Notes under the pieces: generated by a model
Databases searched by the model: none
Told to the model about the DNA's origin: nothing
Seen by the model: only the letters and a program-made list of their open reading frames with translations
In this document: piece after piece, positions 42,354 to 51,263 of the stretch
Position numbering within the stretch: position 1 is the stretch's first letter
Layout of the letters: every line of letters begins with the position of its first letter
Assembly: GCA_965206975.1 (NCBI GenBank)
Contig: OZ242253.1
Coordinates: forward strand, 1,674,001 to 1,738,000
DNA: 64,000 bases
Origin: JAAXGI01 sp965206975
GTDB taxonomy: Bacteria > Gemmatimonadota > Gemmatimonadetes > Longimicrobiales > Gaopeijiaceae
Reading direction: 5' to 3'
Position numbers and translations under genes: made by a program

Positions 42354-44033
42354 CTACTCGTCCGTCACGCAGCCGAGCGCCGCGTCCTTCACCGTGCGGA
42401 TGTAGCGGGCGAGCGTTCCCCGCCGCGCCTTGTACGCCGGCATGACCCACTCGCTCCGCCTTGCCTCGAGCTCTTCCGGCGGGAGACCGACGGAGAGGGT
42501 CCTCGACTCCGCGTCGATCTCGATCCGATCCCCGTCTCGGACCAGGGCGAGGGGGCCTCCCTCCTGGGCCTCCGGGACGATGTGGCCGACGATGAAGCCG
42601 TGCGAGCCCCCGGAGAAGCGCCCGTCGGTAAGGAGCGCGACGTCCGACCCGAGCCCCGCCCCCACGATCGCCGAGGTCGGGGTCAGCATCTCGGGCATTC
42701 CCGGTCCCCCCTTCGGCCCCTCGTAGCGGATCACGACCGCATCGCCCCTCTGGATCTTGTCGTTCTGGAGTGCGGAGAGCATCGCCTCCTCTGAATCGAA
42801 GACGCGCGCCGGGCCGGCGAAGCGAAAGCCTTCCTTGCCGGTGATCTTCGCGACGCCGCCGCCCGGCGCCAGGTTCCCTCGAAGGATCGTGATGTGGCCC
42901 GTCGCCTTGATCGGTTCCTCGACCGGCCGGACGACCTCCTGTCCATCGGTTAGACCCGGGAGCGCCTCCAGGTTTTCGGCCACCGTCGCCCCCGTCACCG
43001 TGAGGCAGTCCCCCGTGAGGAGCCCCTCCCCGAGGAGGTACTTCATGACGCCGGGCGTCCCGCCGACACGGTGGAGGTCCTCCATCACGTACCGGCCCGA
43101 GGGCTTCAAGTCCGCGAGGAAGGGCACCCGGTCGCTCACCGCCTGGAAGTCGTCGAGCGCGAGGGGGACCTCGACGGACCGCGCCATCGCGAGGAGGTGG
43201 AGGACGGCGTTCGTGGAGCCCCCGAGAGCCATGACGACGACCATCGCATTCTCGAAGGCTTCCCGCGTCATGATGTCCCTCGGCTTGAGATCGAGCTCGA
43301 GGAGGAGGCGGATCGCGGGGCCCGCCGTGAGGCACTCCTCGAGCTTCGCGGGGTCGTCGGCCGGGGTGGAGGAGCTGTACGGGAGGGACATCCCGAGCGC
43401 CTCGATTGCCGACGCCATCGTGTTCGCAGTGTACATCCCCCCGCAGGCGCCGGCCCCCGGGCAGGCGTGCCTGACGATCTCCCGCCGCCGCCCGTCATCG
43501 ATCCGATCCGCGAGGAACTCGCCGTAGCTCTGAAAGGCGGAGATGATGTCGAGCGTCTCTCCCCGGCTGTGCCCCGCACGGATCGTTCCCCCGTAGATCA
43601 TGAGCGCGGGACGGTTCAGGCGGCCCATCGCCATCACGCACCCGGGCATGTTCTTGTCGCACCCCGGGATCGAGACGTTGGCATCGTACCACTGTGCAGA
43701 CATGACCGTCTCGATCGAGTCAGCGATGAGGTCCCGCGACTGTAGCGAGAAGCTCATCCCCTCCGTCCCCATCGAGATCCCGTCCGATACCCCGATCGTG
43801 TTGAAGCGCATCCCGACGAGGTCGGCCTCCGATACCCCCTCCTTCACACGGTCCGCAAGGTCGTTCAGGTGCATGTTGCAGGTATTCCCCTCCCACCAGA
43901 CGCTCGCGATCCCGACCTGTGCCTTCCCCATGTCCGGGTGCGAGAGGCCGGTCCCGTAGAGCATCGCCTGCGAGGCGCCCTGGGAGCGGGGCCCGGTGAT
44001 CCGGGAGCTGTACTTGTTCAGTTGTTCTGGCAT
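42354..44033 (-). CDS. ilvD: Dihydroxy-acid dehydratase
   Basis: Iron-sulphur dehydratase of valine, leucine and isoleucine synthesis, 559 residues. The cluster cysteines appear in N-T-C-N-M-H, P-G-C-D-K-N-M-P-G and G-A-C-G-G-M-Y-T-A-N-T-M. The first of the three is the pattern of [2Fe-2S] plant and mycobacterial enzymes. I start at ATG 44033 (M-P-E-Q-L-N-K-Y-S). Lead gene of the run ending with the Yip1 gene; why an amino-acid gene precedes polyphosphate genes is not evident. Divergent from serB. Confidence 0.96.
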   Translation of the reverse strand: MPEQLNKYSSRITGPRSQGASQAMLYGTGLSHPDMGKAQVGIASVWWEGNTCNMHLNDLADRVKEGVSEADLVGMRFNTIGVSDGISMGTEGMSFSLQSRDLIADSIETVMSAQWYDANVSIPGCDKNMPGCVMAMGRLNRPALMIYGGTIRAGHSRGETLDIISAFQSYGEFLADRIDDGRRREIVRHACPGAGACGGMYTANTMASAIEALGMSLPYSSSTPADDPAKLEECLTAGPAIRLLLELDLKPRDIMTREAFENAMVVVMALGGSTNAVLHLLAMARSVEVPLALDDFQAVSDRVPFLADLKPSGRYVMEDLHRVGGTPGVMKYLLGEGLLTGDCLTVTGATVAENLEALPGLTDGQEVVRPVEEPIKATGHITILRGNLAPGGGVAKITGKEGFRFAGPARVFDSEEAMLSALQNDKIQRGDAVVIRYEGPKGGPGMPEMLTPTSAIVGAGLGSDVALLTDGRFSGGSHGFIVGHIVPEAQEGGPLALVRDGDRIEIDAESRTLSVGLPPEELEARRSEWVMPAYKARRGTLARYIRTVKDAALGCVTDE

Positions 44034-44175
44034 CGGGCGTTGCAGTCGAAGGGGGTCTTCTTCGGGCCGCCCGCCGGGGTCCGGCCGCAGGGCTACCCAT
44101 TGTATCCGGACGGGGGTTGGCAAGGAAGTGGAAGGGTGTTAGCTACCGGAGCACCCGCACGGTGGCCACTTGGCC

Positions 44176-44838
44176 ATGTATGTGATCGCATTCGATTTCG
44201 ATAGTACGCTTGTCTCGGTGGAGGGGCTTGACGAGCTCTTCACGCGCTCCGTCGCGGATGATCCCGCGGGGAGCGCCCGCGTCGCCGAGTTTGCTCGGAT
44301 CACCGACGAGGGGATGGCGGGGAAGATCCCGGCGGAGGAGTCGCTTGCGAGGCGTCTCGCCGTCCTCCGTGCCGACCGACGCCTCGTCGGCGAGGTCGGG
44401 TTCGAGATCGCGACGCGCCTCACTCCGTCGGTGGAGCGGCACCTCGGCTTCTTTCGGGAGAACGCGGGGCGGATCTACGTCCTCTCGGGCGGCTTCGAGG
44501 AGCTGATCCTCCCCACCCTTGCCCGGATCGGGATCGCTCCCGAGCACCTCCTCGCTCACCGCTTCTCCTACGGCTCCCGCGGGGGCGTGACCGGCCTCGA
44601 TCCGGGTACCGTGATGGCGGAGGGGGGGAAGCCGGCCGCGGTCCGGCGGATTCCCCGGGACCGGGGTCCCGTCTGGATGGTGGGGGACGGGGCCACCGAC
44701 CTCGAGCTCCGGACGCTCGGGCTCGTCGATCGCTTCGTCGCCTTCACCGAGAATCGCCGCCGGGATCCGGTCGTTCGAGCGGCCGACGCGGCAGCTGACT
44801 CGATGGAGGCGCTCATCGGCCTCCTCCCCCATCCGTGA
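44176..44838 (+). CDS. serB: HAD-family phosphoserine phosphatase
   Basis: HAD phosphatase of 220 residues. Motif I is D-F-D-S-T-L-V-S-V-E (nucleophile Asp and acid Asp), motif II V-L-S-G-G-F-E-E, motif IV M-V-G-D-G-A-T-D-L-E. ATG 44176 is preferred to a TTG six bases earlier. The stop overlaps the serA GTG (GTGA), which together with motif I makes phosphoserine the natural substrate. This gives two of the three serine pathway steps here; serC is absent. Confidence 0.9.
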   Translation: MYVIAFDFDSTLVSVEGLDELFTRSVADDPAGSARVAEFARITDEGMAGKIPAEESLARRLAVLRADRRLVGEVGFEIATRLTPSVERHLGFFRENAGRIYVLSGGFEELILPTLARIGIAPEHLLAHRFSYGSRGGVTGLDPGTVMAEGGKPAAVRRIPRDRGPVWMVGDGATDLELRTLGLVDRFVAFTENRRRDPVVRAADAAADSMEALIGLLPHP

Positions 44839-46064
44839 CGCCCCCTATCGAGCTTCCCGCCTCGGGCCGGCGGGTTCTCCTCCTCGAGGGGATCCACGAC
44901 TCCGCGGCGGAGCGCTTTCGGAACGCCGGCTACGAGGTCTCGGCCGAGAAACGGAGCCTCTCCGAGGGAGAGCTCATCGGCCGGCTCGGCGGAGTCAGCG
45001 TCCTCGGGATCCGGTCGAAGACGGAGCTTACCCGCGCCGTCATCGAGTCGGCCCGGGAGCTCGCGGCGGTCGGCGCCTTCTGCATCGGAACGAACCAGAT
45101 CGACCTCGTCGCGTGTCTCGAACGGGGGATCGCCGTCTTCAACGCGCCCTTCGCAAACACGCGGAGCGTCGTCGAGGTGGCGCTTGGAGAAATCATTGTT
45201 CTTCTCCGGGATCTCTTCGAGAAGAGCCGGAAGCTCCACGAGGGCCTCTGGGAGAAGCGCTCCGAGGAGGCGAGGGAGATCCGGGGAAAGCGCCTCGGGA
45301 TCATCGGGTATGGGAACATCGGGGCCCAGCTCTCGGTCCTTGCCGAATCGCTGGGAATGGAGGTTTGGTACTACGACGTGCAGGAGAAGCTGGCGCTCGG
45401 GAATGCCCGTCCCGCCCGCTCGCTCGGCGAGCTCCTGCGGCACTCCGACGTGGTGAGCATCCACGTCGACGGGAGCCCGGAGAACCGCGGCTCCATCGGG
45501 GCTCGCCAGCTCGCCGCGATGAAGGAGGGCGCCGTCCTTCTGAACCTGAGCCGCGGCTTCGTGGTCGACCTGGAGGCGCTCCGAGATGCGATCCTCTCGG
45601 GGTGGATCCGGGGCGCTGCGATCGACGTCTTTCCGGAGGAGCCGAGGTCGGACGGGTCGGCCTTCGACTCCCCCCTCCGGGGCCTTCCGAACGTGATTCT
45701 GACCCCGCACATCGGGGGGAGCACGGCGGAGGCGCAGGAGAACATCGGGGCCTTCGTCCCCGAGAAGCTCATAGACTTCCTAACCCGCGGGAACACGAGC
45801 CTCTCGGTCAACTTCCCGAATCTGCAGCTCCCCGCGATCCAGAGCTCCCACCGGGTCGCTCACGTGCACCGGAACGTCCCCGGGATCCTCGCTCGCATCA
45901 ACCAGGTCATGGCGAAGCGGGAGATCAACATCACGGGGCAGTACCTGAAGACGAACGAGATGATCGGGTACGTGATCACCGACATCGGACAGGACTACGA
46001 CGATGCGGTCGCCCGGGCGCTGACCGCCGTACCCGACACGATTCGCGTGCGCGTCCTGTACTAG
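44835..46064 (+). CDS. serA: D-3-phosphoglycerate dehydrogenase
   Basis: NAD-dependent first step of serine synthesis, 409 residues. The Rossmann part has I-I-G-Y-G-N-I-G-A-Q-L. Catalytic Arg is near L-N-L-S-R-G-F-V-V-D, and His in T-P-H-I-G-G-S-T. The C-terminal 75 residues form an ACT domain (V-P-G-I-L-A-R-I-N-Q-V-M), so serine feedback is likely. Size and layout match the Escherichia coli type, without the extra intervening domain. GTG start coupled to serB. Confidence 0.95.
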   Translation: MTPPIELPASGRRVLLLEGIHDSAAERFRNAGYEVSAEKRSLSEGELIGRLGGVSVLGIRSKTELTRAVIESARELAAVGAFCIGTNQIDLVACLERGIAVFNAPFANTRSVVEVALGEIIVLLRDLFEKSRKLHEGLWEKRSEEAREIRGKRLGIIGYGNIGAQLSVLAESLGMEVWYYDVQEKLALGNARPARSLGELLRHSDVVSIHVDGSPENRGSIGARQLAAMKEGAVLLNLSRGFVVDLEALRDAILSGWIRGAAIDVFPEEPRSDGSAFDSPLRGLPNVILTPHIGGSTAEAQENIGAFVPEKLIDFLTRGNTSLSVNFPNLQLPAIQSSHRVAHVHRNVPGILARINQVMAKREINITGQYLKTNEMIGYVITDIGQDYDDAVARALTAVPDTIRVRVLY

Positions 46065-46157
46065 TACCAGCCCTGCGCGCGGGGCGCCGCTTCCAGCGAG
46101 ACATCGGGGCGCGGTCTCGGGTAGAGGCCGCTCCCGCCCGCTTACGAAGGAGATGCT

Positions 46158-46766
46158 GTGATCAAGCAAGCCACGCCGGACCATCCGGTGCACGAACTCA
46201 TCGCCCGGCGCTGGAGCCCGTATGGATTTGACGAACAGCCTGTCGCGCGAGAAGAGGTGTGCGCCCTCTTTGAGGCGGCCCGCTGGGCGGCCTCCTCCTT
46301 CAACGAGCAGCCGTGGAGATACATCGTCGCCCTCCGGGAGGACGCGGAAGAGTTCGGGCGGCTCCTCTCCTGCCTCGCCGGGCAAAACCAGGCGTGGGCG
46401 GGGTCGGCTCCCGTCCTCGCGCTTGGGGTCGTCCGGCTCCACTTCGAGCGAAACGACGCTCCGAACGCGGTGGCGCTCCACGACTTGGGGCTGGCTTCCG
46501 GGAACCTCTCGCTCGAGGCGACGGCCCGGGGCATATCCGTGCACCAGATGCGAGGCATCCTCCCGGACCGGGCCCGAGAGCTCTACCGTGTTCCCCCGCG
46601 GTTCGAGGCTATCACCGAACTCGCAATCGGTTACGCGGCATCGCCGGATACGCTCACCGGGCCGCTCCGGGAGCGGGACCTCTCGCCCCGGGCCCGGAGG
46701 CCCCTCGGGGAGTTCGTCTTTTCCGGCGCGTGGGGGAAGGCCGCGAAGGAGGTGAAGCTGCCTTGA
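46158..46766 (+). CDS. Nitroreductase-family protein
   Basis: FMN-dependent nitroreductase-like protein of 202 residues. The FMN contacts are R-R-W-S-P-Y-G-F-D near residue 15 and E-A-A-R-W-A-A-S-S-F-N-E-Q-P-W-R near residue 40; this form is typical of the SagB/Nox-like short group. A single GTG at 46158 with AAGGAG six bases upstream sets the start. It sits 93 bases after serA and may be a separate transcript. Natural substrate unknown. Confidence 0.87.
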   Translation: MIKQATPDHPVHELIARRWSPYGFDEQPVAREEVCALFEAARWAASSFNEQPWRYIVALREDAEEFGRLLSCLAGQNQAWAGSAPVLALGVVRLHFERNDAPNAVALHDLGLASGNLSLEATARGISVHQMRGILPDRARELYRVPPRFEAITELAIGYAASPDTLTGPLRERDLSPRARRPLGEFVFSGAWGKAAKEVKLP

Positions 46767-47000
46767 CCCGGAGCCCCGCATGGGGCCCGGAGCACGCACC
46801 CCGGAGCTTGCGGTCCCGATGGACGCCGCCGGGTGGGGGGCGAAGCCGTCACCGGAGCGTTACTATTTTGAGACATTCCCTCGCCGGCACTTCCCCAGAC
46901 AGGGAACCTTGCGCGAGCAATTCGCTCCCTGTAGCTCAAGCGGGGCATTGGCCTTGGTCCGGCAACGCCTCTCCGCCTTCGCCTAGGATCCGCACCCTGC

Positions 47001-47294
47001 ATGGCCGCTCTCTTCGAAGTACATCGGGCAGTGAACCTCAAGGACCGATACCTCTTCGCGCTTACCGGCGTGATCGAGGAGGGGATGGTCCATACCGGGA
47101 TGGAGGCGAACCTGGGCGACGACAAGGATGCCCCGAAGTTCGAGGGGACGGTCCACGGGGTCGAGTTTCTCGAGACCGACGGGATCTCCGAGCCGACCCT
47201 CACCTTCCACTACCGCGACCCCCTGAAGCTCGAGCGCTGGGAGTCGATCGCGTGGGAGGGGAAGAAGCTTCACCTGGTGTGGTCGCTCAAATAG
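47001..47294 (+). CDS. Small hypothetical protein upstream of EF-G2
   Basis: A 97-residue soluble protein that I do not recognise. It begins M-A-A-L-F-E-V-H-R-A-V and has regular charged strands (L-T-F-H-Y-R-D-P, L-E-R-W-E-S-I-A-W-E-G-K-K-L), suggesting a small beta-sheet fold. There is no signal peptide or cysteine. It lies 57 bases before the EF-G2 gene in the same direction. Composition and codon use look genuine; function unknown. Confidence 0.6.
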   Translation: MAALFEVHRAVNLKDRYLFALTGVIEEGMVHTGMEANLGDDKDAPKFEGTVHGVEFLETDGISEPTLTFHYRDPLKLERWESIAWEGKKLHLVWSLK

Positions 47295-47351
47295 CTCCTG
47301 ATCTTCACCTGGCCGTGCGATCCCGCCCGCGGCCGAAATCCGAGAGACAAG

Positions 47352-49439
47352 ATGACCCCAGCGAAGGAGTACCCTACCGAACGGATCCGGAACGTCGCCG
47401 TGCTTGGGCACGCGAGCTCTGGGAAGACCACGCTCGTGGATGCGCTCTGTTTCACTTCCGGCACGGCCTCCCGGAAGGGGAATGTAGCGGAGGGCCACGC
47501 GCTCACGATGACGAGCGCGGAGGAGCTTGCCCAGGGAGTCTCGATGCAGCTCACCGGGGCGTTTGCCGAATGGGAGGGCCACAAGATCAATCTCCTCGAC
47601 ACGCCCGGGTACCTCGACTTCACCGGGGAGGCGCTGGCCGCCGTGCACGCGGCCGATGCGGCGATTGTCGTCGTCGGCGCGACCTCGGGTGTCGAGGTCG
47701 GGACCGAGAAGGTGTGGGAGTACTGCGAGGAGCGGGGGATTCCCCGCTTCGTGGTCGTGTCGATGATGGACAAGGAGCATGCGGACTTCGGCGGCGTTTT
47801 CCAGGCCGTGAAGGAGAGGCTGACGGGAACGGCGCTACCGCTCCACCTCCCGGTCGGCGCGGGCGATAGCTTCTCGGGAACCGTGAGCACCCTCGACGGG
47901 AGCGCCCACCGCTTCCGCGCGTCGGGAGACAGGGGGGAGGTCGAGGAAGGGGAGGTCCCCGGAGAGCTCTCGGGAGAACTCGAGGAGTGGCATACCGAGC
48001 TCCACGAAACGCTCGCTACCCTCGATGAGGATCTCCTCGAGAAGTACCTTGACGAGGGGGAGATCACCGCGGACGAAGCGTTCGGGGCGCTCGCGCTGGG
48101 GGTGAGGACGAACGAGATCGTACCCGTTGTCCCCCTTGCCGCCTCCCGCGGAGCGGGGACTCGTGCGCTCCTCGGCCAGATCATCGGGCTCTTCCCGAGC
48201 CCGGCAGAGGCGGTCCCCCAGACGACGGCCCAGGAGGGGGAGGATCCCGTCGAACTCAAGGCATCCGATGACGAGCCCTTCACGGCCTTCGTCTTCAAGA
48301 CCGTGTCGGAGCCCCACATCGGGAGTCTCTCGCTCTTCCGGGTCTGCAGTGGATCCGTCCGAAACGGAGCGCACGTCACGAATGCCACCCGGGGCTCCCA
48401 GGAGAAGCTGAACCACCTCTCGATCCCGCTCGGAAAGGAGCGTCGCGAGGTGGCCGTAATCCACGCTGGGGATATCGGCGTGGTGCCCAAGCTCCGGGAG
48501 ACACACACGAACGACACGCTTGCCGACGCGGGGCGGGGCCTGACGGTGAACGGGATCCGCTTCCCCCGCCCCGATGTGCGCCTTGCCGTTCGAGGGAAGA
48601 CCCGGAACGACGACGACAAGCTGGGGGCGGCGCTCGTGAACCTCCATCGCGAGGACCCGTGCTTTCAGTCGGCGTACGAGGCCGAGCTCGGCCAGACGAT
48701 CATCCGTGGGATGGGAGAGATTCACCTCGATGTCCAGCTCGACCGGATGTCGAGGAAGTACGGGGTCCAGGTCGAGACGGAGCGCCCGAGGATCGCTTAC
48801 CGCGAGACGATCACTCGAAAAACGGAGGCCCACGGGCGCCACAAGAAACAGAGCGGCGGCCGGGGGCAGTTCGGGGACTGCTGGATCCGGATTGAGCCGC
48901 TCCCCTCGGGGGGCGGATACGAGTTCATCAACTCGATCAAGGGCGGGGTGATCCCCGGGCGCTTCATCCCGTCGGTGGACCGTGGGATCCGCGAGTCAGC
49001 CGAGAAGGGGATCCTCGCCGGCTACCCGGCCGTGGACTTCAAAGCGGAGTGCTACGACGGGACGTACCACAACGTCGATTCCTCCGACATCGCCTTCCAG
49101 CTCGCGGGAGCGATCGCCTTCCGGAAGGCGGCCCAGGAGGCGCGGCCGACGATCCTCGAGCCGATCATGGAGGTCGAGGTGACAACCCCGGAGGCGTATA
49201 TGGGGGACGTCATGGCCGACGTGAGTCAGCGGCGGGGAAAGGTGCAAGGGATCGACAACAAGGCGGGTCGGACAGTGATCCGAGCCCGGATCCCGCAGGC
49301 CGAGCTCTACAAGTATGCGGCCGCGCTCCGCGCGATGACACACGGACGGGCTCACCACGTCCGGGAGCTCGCCGCGTACGAGTCGGTTCCCGACTTCGAG
49401 CAGGCCCGGATCATCGCCCAGGTGAACGAGGAAGACTGA
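47352..49439 (+). CDS. fusA2: EF-G paralogue (fusA2-like) with altered GTPase motifs
   Basis: Translation-factor GTPase of 695 residues with all five EF-G domains. G1 is G-H-A-S-S-G-K-T-T (residues 19-27). G3 reads D-T-P-G-Y (83-87), where canonical EF-G has the catalytic His. The G4 region reads S-M-M-D (137-140) against N-K-M-D, so the guanine-specificity pair Asn/Lys is lost, and the switch-I threonine area is also changed. The rest (K-Q-S-G-G-R-G-Q-F-G-D, G-R-F-I-P-S-V-D-R-G) is standard. It resembles EF-G2 proteins, which support ribosome functions other than main elongation, but its task here is inference. Two hairpins follow. Confidence 0.9.
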   Translation: MTPAKEYPTERIRNVAVLGHASSGKTTLVDALCFTSGTASRKGNVAEGHALTMTSAEELAQGVSMQLTGAFAEWEGHKINLLDTPGYLDFTGEALAAVHAADAAIVVVGATSGVEVGTEKVWEYCEERGIPRFVVVSMMDKEHADFGGVFQAVKERLTGTALPLHLPVGAGDSFSGTVSTLDGSAHRFRASGDRGEVEEGEVPGELSGELEEWHTELHETLATLDEDLLEKYLDEGEITADEAFGALALGVRTNEIVPVVPLAASRGAGTRALLGQIIGLFPSPAEAVPQTTAQEGEDPVELKASDDEPFTAFVFKTVSEPHIGSLSLFRVCSGSVRNGAHVTNATRGSQEKLNHLSIPLGKERREVAVIHAGDIGVVPKLRETHTNDTLADAGRGLTVNGIRFPRPDVRLAVRGKTRNDDDKLGAALVNLHREDPCFQSAYEAELGQTIIRGMGEIHLDVQLDRMSRKYGVQVETERPRIAYRETITRKTEAHGRHKKQSGGRGQFGDCWIRIEPLPSGGGYEFINSIKGGVIPGRFIPSVDRGIRESAEKGILAGYPAVDFKAECYDGTYHNVDSSDIAFQLAGAIAFRKAAQEARPTILEPIMEVEVTTPEAYMGDVMADVSQRRGKVQGIDNKAGRTVIRARIPQAELYKYAAALRAMTHGRAHHVRELAAYESVPDFEQARIIAQVNEED

Positions 49440-49470
49440 GTCGGGCCGAGAGGGACGTCGGCTCGACGGA

Positions 49471-49526
49471 CCCCGGCCCAGCTCCGGCCGGGGCTCCGTT
49501 GCAGGGCGGCAGGATCGCGCCGCCCT
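49471..49526 (+). terminator. Two tandem GC-rich hairpins after fusA2
   Basis: First hairpin CCCCGGCC-(7)-GGCCGGGG at 49471-49493; second AGGGCGGC-(8)-GCCGCCCT at 49503-49526. Both have perfect 8-bp stems starting 31 bases after the fusA2 stop. No U-run is present, so termination would rest on stem strength or Rho. Confidence 0.6.
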
Positions 49527-49575
49527 CCTGCTCTGGGTGATTTGGACTGATTTACACACCTGTCACCGGGCAAGG

Positions 49576-49591
49576 AACCCGTTAACGGGTT
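49576..49591. repeat. 16-bp perfect palindrome
   Basis: AACCCGTTAACGGGTT is identical to its reverse complement. It stands alone about 137 bases downstream of fusA2, with no start codon near in either direction. It could be a binding site for a dimeric regulator or a partition/nucleoid protein. Confidence 0.45.
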
Positions 49592-50130
49592 GTCGCATGA
49601 CCAACCCCGGTGTCCGCGAATGCGAGACCGTCAGGCGGGGTTGCAACCTGCAGGGGGCCCCGACCCCGACACCCTCGTCTCCGGCGTACACCAGGCACTA
49701 CCTAGCGCTCCAAGAAGTCGGACTCGAGGAAGACCTCCCTCTGGGCGGAGATTCAAGAGGCCGTACTGCGCGAATCTGGCGCCGAACCGGCCCGCAGCGA
49801 GGCAGCTCTGGCACATCGGTCTGATCGTCCACATAGCACCCGGATCGTCTTGCAAACACGGTCATGACACGCCCGTCGGTCGAGTCCGCTACCCGACAGC
49901 GCCGACTTGGTCTGCCGTGGGCCGGTAGGCATCGGGTCGCCGGCTCCTCCCATTGCCGCGGGGAGTGATAACCTTTCCCCGGGCGCCGGCGGACCGGCCG
50001 TAGATCCAGCAATGGGCAGTGAGATCTGGTGACAGGAGCAGCTACAGTGACCGACGCACGCGGGCGAAGCACGCCCCGCTTCTCGACCTTGTTCTACGGC
50101 TGCAACCCTGGTCCGTTGCCTGTGGACTCT

Positions 50131-50817
50131 CTACCCGATCGGAATGGAGATCCCGGCCCGGAGGGCAATGGTGCGGTTCCGGGTGTCGTCCAGAACGGCT
50201 GACAGACCCAACGTGTACAGTAAGTCCAGCGACACACCCACTGACGCGCCGACCGGAAAGGCCGTGCCGATTCCTCCCACGACGCCGAACTCAACCGCTT
50301 CCGTGTCAGCGGCCCCAATTCCGTAATCCCTTTCGGTACAAGAGGTCTCGGAGTAGCCGGGCCCGAAATCGGACTCGACCGTGTCCCCGCCGAGGGAATA
50401 CGTCAGTTCGGTCGTACACCTTGCTTCGAACGCGACCGTCGGTCCAGCGAGCAAATGGAAGGAAGCTGCGCCGGCTGGAATGCTCGCTTTCGCCAACGCC
50501 GCCAATTCAATGTAGTCGAGCTTCAGATCCACGAAGAAGGCGTTGACGATATCGTCCGCGAGAAGGCCGATGCTCGCGCCCTTCTGCACATAGGAGCCGC
50601 CAAGTTGAAATCCCAGGTCGGGCCGTACCGGGAAGGTGACCGCCGCGCCGAGGGAGAGGCCCGTGCGTGAACCATCGGCATAGTCGTCCGCATCCGGAGC
50701 CTCCAACTTGGCCGACGTGCCTCCTGTGTGCACCGAGACGGTGGTCTGTCCGGCGGCGGGTGTTCCCGCGCAGAAGGCCGCGACAACCGGGAGGAGCAGG
50801 CTTCGGGATCGGTTCAT
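50131..50817 (-). CDS. Outer-membrane beta-barrel protein
   Basis: Exported protein of 228 residues, starting M-N-R-S-R-S-L-L-L-P at ATG 50817 with a signal peptide cut after A-A-G-Q. The mature part alternates hydrophobic and polar residues in 8-10 strands (L-G-F-Q-L-G-G-S-Y-V, then V-G-V-S-L-D-L-L-Y-T-L-G-L). It belongs to the broad porin/OmpW-like outer membrane beta-barrel group. Two Cys (R-C-T-T-E, T-S-C-T-E) may bridge a loop. Last residues I-S-I-P-I-G lack the usual aromatic end. Transport or structural role unknown. Confidence 0.8.
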   Translation of the reverse strand: MNRSRSLLLPVVAAFCAGTPAAGQTTVSVHTGGTSAKLEAPDADDYADGSRTGLSLGAAVTFPVRPDLGFQLGGSYVQKGASIGLLADDIVNAFFVDLKLDYIELAALAKASIPAGAASFHLLAGPTVAFEARCTTELTYSLGGDTVESDFGPGYSETSCTERDYGIGAADTEAVEFGVVGGIGTAFPVGASVGVSLDLLYTLGLSAVLDDTRNRTIALRAGISIPIG

Positions 50818-51263
50818 GCTGTGGTCCACACATCGGGTTGAACGGACAGACGTGACCGCAGGGGCACGGGAAACCGTGAAGCAGAAGGGCACGACGTCAA
50901 CACATCACTAGGACGCTGGTTTCGGTGGCCCTCCCTCGCTCGCCTTCGGGCCGGTCACCAACGTCAGACAAGTGGAACTTTTGCTCGAGCTTCTTGGCTG
51001 ACGGAGACAGATCACTGGCCGAACGATCTGGACAGGACTTCGAATGGGTGTCTTCCGTCCACGGCCGCACCTTCCGCTACAACTAAGGAGGAATACACTT
51101 AGGCCACCATACCATCACCGCACTATGTCCCTGAGCGGCGTTCCCGGCAAACACGGGAACACGGGGGATCAACCCTGACGTCGATGAGTCCGAGGTCGCC
51201 GGGTGCACTCCCGCAACGCGGGGTCCCTGCCTCCCGGCGTATGAGCGGCGCCTTCGCTTGGGG
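50818..51263. other. 446-bp gap, possible C-terminal relic
   Basis: No secure gene. A plus-strand frame ending at a TAA near 51087 reads W-V-S-S-V-H-G-R-T-F-R-Y-N just before AAGGAGGA, looking like a protein tail without a body. A GTTCCCG-(7)-CGGGAAC hairpin lies at 51140-51160. No promoter recognised. Confidence 0.35.

Larger units (their letters stand above)
49440..50130. other. 690-bp gap with palindrome, no gene
   Basis: Apart from the hairpins after fusA2, the region holds a 16-bp perfect palindrome (49576-49591). Short open frames on both strands lack any conserved look. At about 49955-49985 a CGGGGA / TCCCCG repeat surrounds an AT-richer core. It ends at the stop of the minus-strand beta-barrel gene. 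Confidence 0.4.

Noticed and set aside
42400..43335. Leftward extension of the ppx frame through ilvD
   Set aside because: The extension is the shadow of ilvD in another frame; ppx similarity begins only after 42345.
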